This document shows, in pieces, positions 61,141 through 64,000 of a stretch of 64,000 nt of DNA (the first letter of the stretch is position 1; every line of letters starts with the position of its first letter). The position numbers and the translations under genes were made by a program. The stretch is from positions 186,001 to 250,000 of the forward strand of contig KV748222.1 of assembly GCA_001692895.1 (NCBI GenBank). The letters are read 5' to 3'. The notes under the pieces were generated by a model that worked only from the letters and a program-made list of their open reading frames with translations, did no database searches and was not told the DNA's origin. The DNA is from Cenococcum geophilum 1.58. Taxonomy: Eukaryota; Ascomycota; Dothideomycetes; Gloniales; Gloniaceae.

Positions 61141-63250
61141 ACGTGGTACTGTAATACTACCTAACCTAATTTCTTCTAATACTCCTATACCTTTCTTATA
61201 GCGTTTTTTTTTAAATTTTCTAGTAGCTCCTAGGTAGTCTTATTATAGCCTATCTACTTAACCTTATACTATATCTTATTGTTAATATCCTTATAACTAA
61301 CGATTTTTAAAACTTACTATTTATCTTCTTCCTATTCTTTATACGTGTCTACTTTATAAACCAATAGCTTAATATTCCTGTATACTGGCTTTAGCATTGC
61401 GATATACTATATAGGGTAGATCTTTATCTTAGCTAGTAGGTTTAACTTAAACGTAACTAGTAAAATTCTCTATATAATTTTAAAAGGTCTTAATCTAACA
61501 TAGTCTAACTTCTTACTTAGTTGTTAACTCTTAAAATTTTTATATAGTAGCTATACTTTATCTCCCTCCTTAAGATCTAGTCCCTTAGATCTCTTAACAT
61601 TATAATACTTATTTTCTCTTATACTTTCTTTACTAATTCTATAAGGTCTATATAAAGATTTATTAATATCTTTATTCTTTCTTTAGCTATACTACTCGTT
61701 TTCTTTACTTACCGTAGTAATAACAATATTCTTAGCTTATATCCATAATTTGCCTTAAATAGTAATATGCCTATTCCTTCTTAAGGTATTATATTATATG
61801 TAAACTGTATAATTAGTAATAGTAATACCTAATTATTCTATACATAATTAATATAATGCCTTAGATACTATTCTAGCGTCTAATTTAATCTTTTTATTTA
61901 ACTATCTGTCTGCGGATAATATGCGGTAGAAGTTACTACTCTAACTCCTTANTNCGCTAAGAATACCTCTTAAAATACTACTATAAATCTTAAATCTCTA
62001 TCTAATATAATCTTGCTTAATGCTCTATATCTTATAAACACTTCTTTAATATAGATTTTAGCGATATCTTCCGCTAAGATTTCTTCTATATATGCTATAA
62101 AGTATTCCCACTTTATAAGCTTGTTTACTATTACTAAAATTATATTATAATCTTATCCAGTAATAGGATCTCTTAACTTTAGTAACTTAATAATAAAGTC
62201 CTATAATATAACCTCCTATAGTCTCTTTAGTATTTTAATAAGTTATAGCCCTCTATATAGCTTATACCTTATTAGTTTATTCCTTTAGCAATCTAGATAC
62301 TCTTTTATAACTTTTTACGCTAAGCCCTAAATTCCGTTAATAATGTATTTCTCTTAAAGTCTTAACACTAAGCCCATAGCTCTATTATATTCTTAAATTA
62401 TTCCCTTATAGAAATCTTCTATAAAATACTCTACTATGCTTTTTAGGATATACTTTGCTTCTCTATACTTATATAGTATTTCTTTTCCTAGATATTCTAA
62501 CTATTCCTCTAGCTATGCTTTAAAAATCCTTTATACCTAAAAGCTTTTTAATATCTTATAGACTCTTTCTAGTTCGTTATCTTCTTAAATTGCTATAATT
62601 TTGGGATAATTATACCTAATTAATCCGTCTATATCTTTTCGCAGTAAAGCCCCTAATAGCTTTTTGTTATTTTATAGTTTAGCTTTATAACTTAAAGCGT
62701 CTACTTATATATTGTCTATGCCTTTAATATACTAAATCTTAAAATAGTATTCTATAAGTATCTCTGCCTATCTAACCTATCTCTAATTAAGTTCTTTTAT
62801 TGTTAGAAATCCTATTAGGTTTTTATAATCCGTCTTAACTATAAATAGTTTTTTTATGCCTTATAAGAATGCTCTTTATTTCTTTGGTACTGTAACTATA
62901 CCTAATAACTTCTTATTATAGATGTTATAGTTTAACTCTAGTAGTATTATCTTCCAACTATAGTATACCACTAGGTGCTATCTATTTTAATATTTTTATA
63001 TAAAGTACGTCCCTAGTATAAAGTCTAATACATCCGTTTCTATAACTATTTCTAATTTTAGTTAATAGATCTTAAGAACTAGCTCCTAGGTAAATAATTC
63101 TTTAACTTTTTTAAATAATTTTTACTATTCCTTTCCCTATACCTATAGTTCTTCTTTCTTTATTAATCGCGTAAATAGTTTAATATTTTTTAACTATTAC
63201 GCTATAAACCTTCTGTAGTAATTATAAAACCCTAAAAACGATCTTAACTA
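61141..63250 (-). mobile_element. Gypsy pol fragment, minus strand, 5'-truncated
   Basis: From 63240 leftwards the minus strand reads FLGFYNYY.RF, an RNase H region (ELNYNIYNKKLLGIV at about 62900-62945, then KTDYKNLIGFLTIKELN around 62800-62850), and integrase-like segments down to about 61160. Stops are of the RIP type. The right end breaks at about 63250, where unrelated DNA begins. It is related to, but distinct from, the fragment at 36561. Confidence 0.7.
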
Positions 63251-63420
63251 TAACATGCGGATCGTTGGTACCCCTCAACGAAAATTTTGACCCGAGTTTA
63301 TAATTAATAAGCCGATTAATTAACCCAAAGCTTTAATTTAGAGCCTTATTATATAGAGCTTAATTAGCATACACTAGTAGGTATAGGTTTGTTTCGTAAA
63401 TCCTATACCTCCGTCGTGCT
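63251..63420. other. Unassigned junction DNA
   Basis: A short stretch of mixed composition (cggatcgttggtacccctc...) lies between the Gypsy fragment and the minisatellite. Nothing is recognised. Confidence 0.35.
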
Positions 63421-64000
63421 TTGCAGTAGGGGGTAAGCTTTAGGCAGAGCCTTATGCAGAGCTTCAATAGAGCCTTATATAGAGCTTTNNTAGAGCCTCG
63501 TNCAGAGCTTTAGTAGAGCCTCGTGTAGAGCTTTGGTAGAGCCTCGTGCGGAGCTTTGTGGAGAGCCTTGCGCAGAGCCACGTGCAGACGTGCAGACGTG
63601 CAGACGTGCAGATGTGCAGCCGTTTGTTCTGGCGATTAATTGCAGAGACATTTGTAGAGACGATTGTGTAGGCAATTGTATAGGCGTTTAATTAATCNTT
63701 CGTATGGGCGTTTATGTGGGCAATTAATTGATTAATTAATTATATAGACGTTTNTAGAGCCGTGCGTAAAGCCGTATATAGAGCCATTTATAGAGCCGTT
63801 CGTAGAGACGTTCGTACGGGCGTTTAGTTAATTAATTAATTAATTGTATAGGCGTTTATAGGCAATTGATCGATTAATCGACTAATTATATAGCGTTTAT
63901 ATAGGCGATTATATAGACGTTCGCGGAGCCGTTTATAGAGCCGTTTGTGTAGACGATTATAGAGCCTTCATAGTATATTTAGTGCTGCATGTTAGTAGAG
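63421..64000. repeat. Degenerate minisatellite of AGAGC-type units, running off the window
   Basis: Units of roughly 16-20 bp of the type TAGAGCCTCGTGCAGAGCTTT recur from 63435 to 63570. They are followed by a GTGCAGAC array (63580-63620) and further gttNgtagagacg/ggcgttta(attaatt)n units to the end. N bases fall inside it. Open frames through it are artefacts. No telomeric TTAGGG array is seen. Confidence 0.75.

Noticed and set aside
63421..64000. CRISPR-like array
   Set aside because: Units are degenerate and contiguous without unique spacers, and the organism is a eukaryote. It is a minisatellite.

Overview
The window looks like nuclear DNA of a filamentous ascomycete (Pezizomycotina). 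Genes carry several short introns of about 45-60 bp with GT...AG ends and CTAAC/CTAAT-like branch sites. The repeats show the pattern of repeat-induced point mutation (RIP): C-to-T change has filled them with TpA and put TAA/TAG at former Gln and Trp codons. Single N bases mark a draft assembly. No genus can be named from the sequence.

Layout. 1-18560 is RIP-degraded repeat DNA: an unidentified multi-intron remnant (1-2280), unassigned AT-rich DNA, a GC-rich patch bounded by 64-bp direct repeats (6.3-7.7 kb), a 5'-truncated Gypsy chromovirus (7.7-11.8 kb) and a LINE (12-17.4 kb). 18561-36560 is an island of ordinary composition holding all the real genes. 36561-64000 is again RIP-degraded: a Gypsy fragment carrying a solo LTR, a complete Gypsy element with matching 5-bp target-site duplications, a Copia element split by a gag-only LTR element, two minus-strand Gypsy elements and a terminal minisatellite.

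The island reads as a terpenoid biosynthetic cluster. It has a fungal CPS/KS-type diterpene synthase with both class II (DADD) and class I (DEFME, ND..S...E) motifs (18973-21901, minus), a 14-TM MFS transporter (23375-25259, minus), a small SAM methyltransferase (26435-27402, plus), a P450 (27594-29271, minus), a PTH11-like rhodopsin-fold membrane protein (30370-31865, minus), a second P450 (32373-34071, plus) and a Ure2p-like glutathione S-transferase (35282-36149, plus). The likely logic is cyclisation of GGPP, two rounds of oxidation, methylation, export, and possibly detoxification by the GST. No GGPP synthase, HMG-CoA reductase or pathway transcription factor is visible.

The exon models were rebuilt by hand. 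For the MFS, both P450s and the GST the spliced lengths come out as exact multiples of three. Three other genes are damaged. The cyclase lacks about 30 conserved residues at one junction, and its only canonical splice there makes a stop. The methyltransferase has a 49-bp tandem duplication that shifts its C terminus. The PTH11-like gene has a 58-bp unit present three times inside an exon. A 739-bp hAT-like MITE with an 8-bp target-site duplication lies between the cyclase and the transporter. The cluster may be decaying, or its allele here may be misassembled at short tandem repeats.
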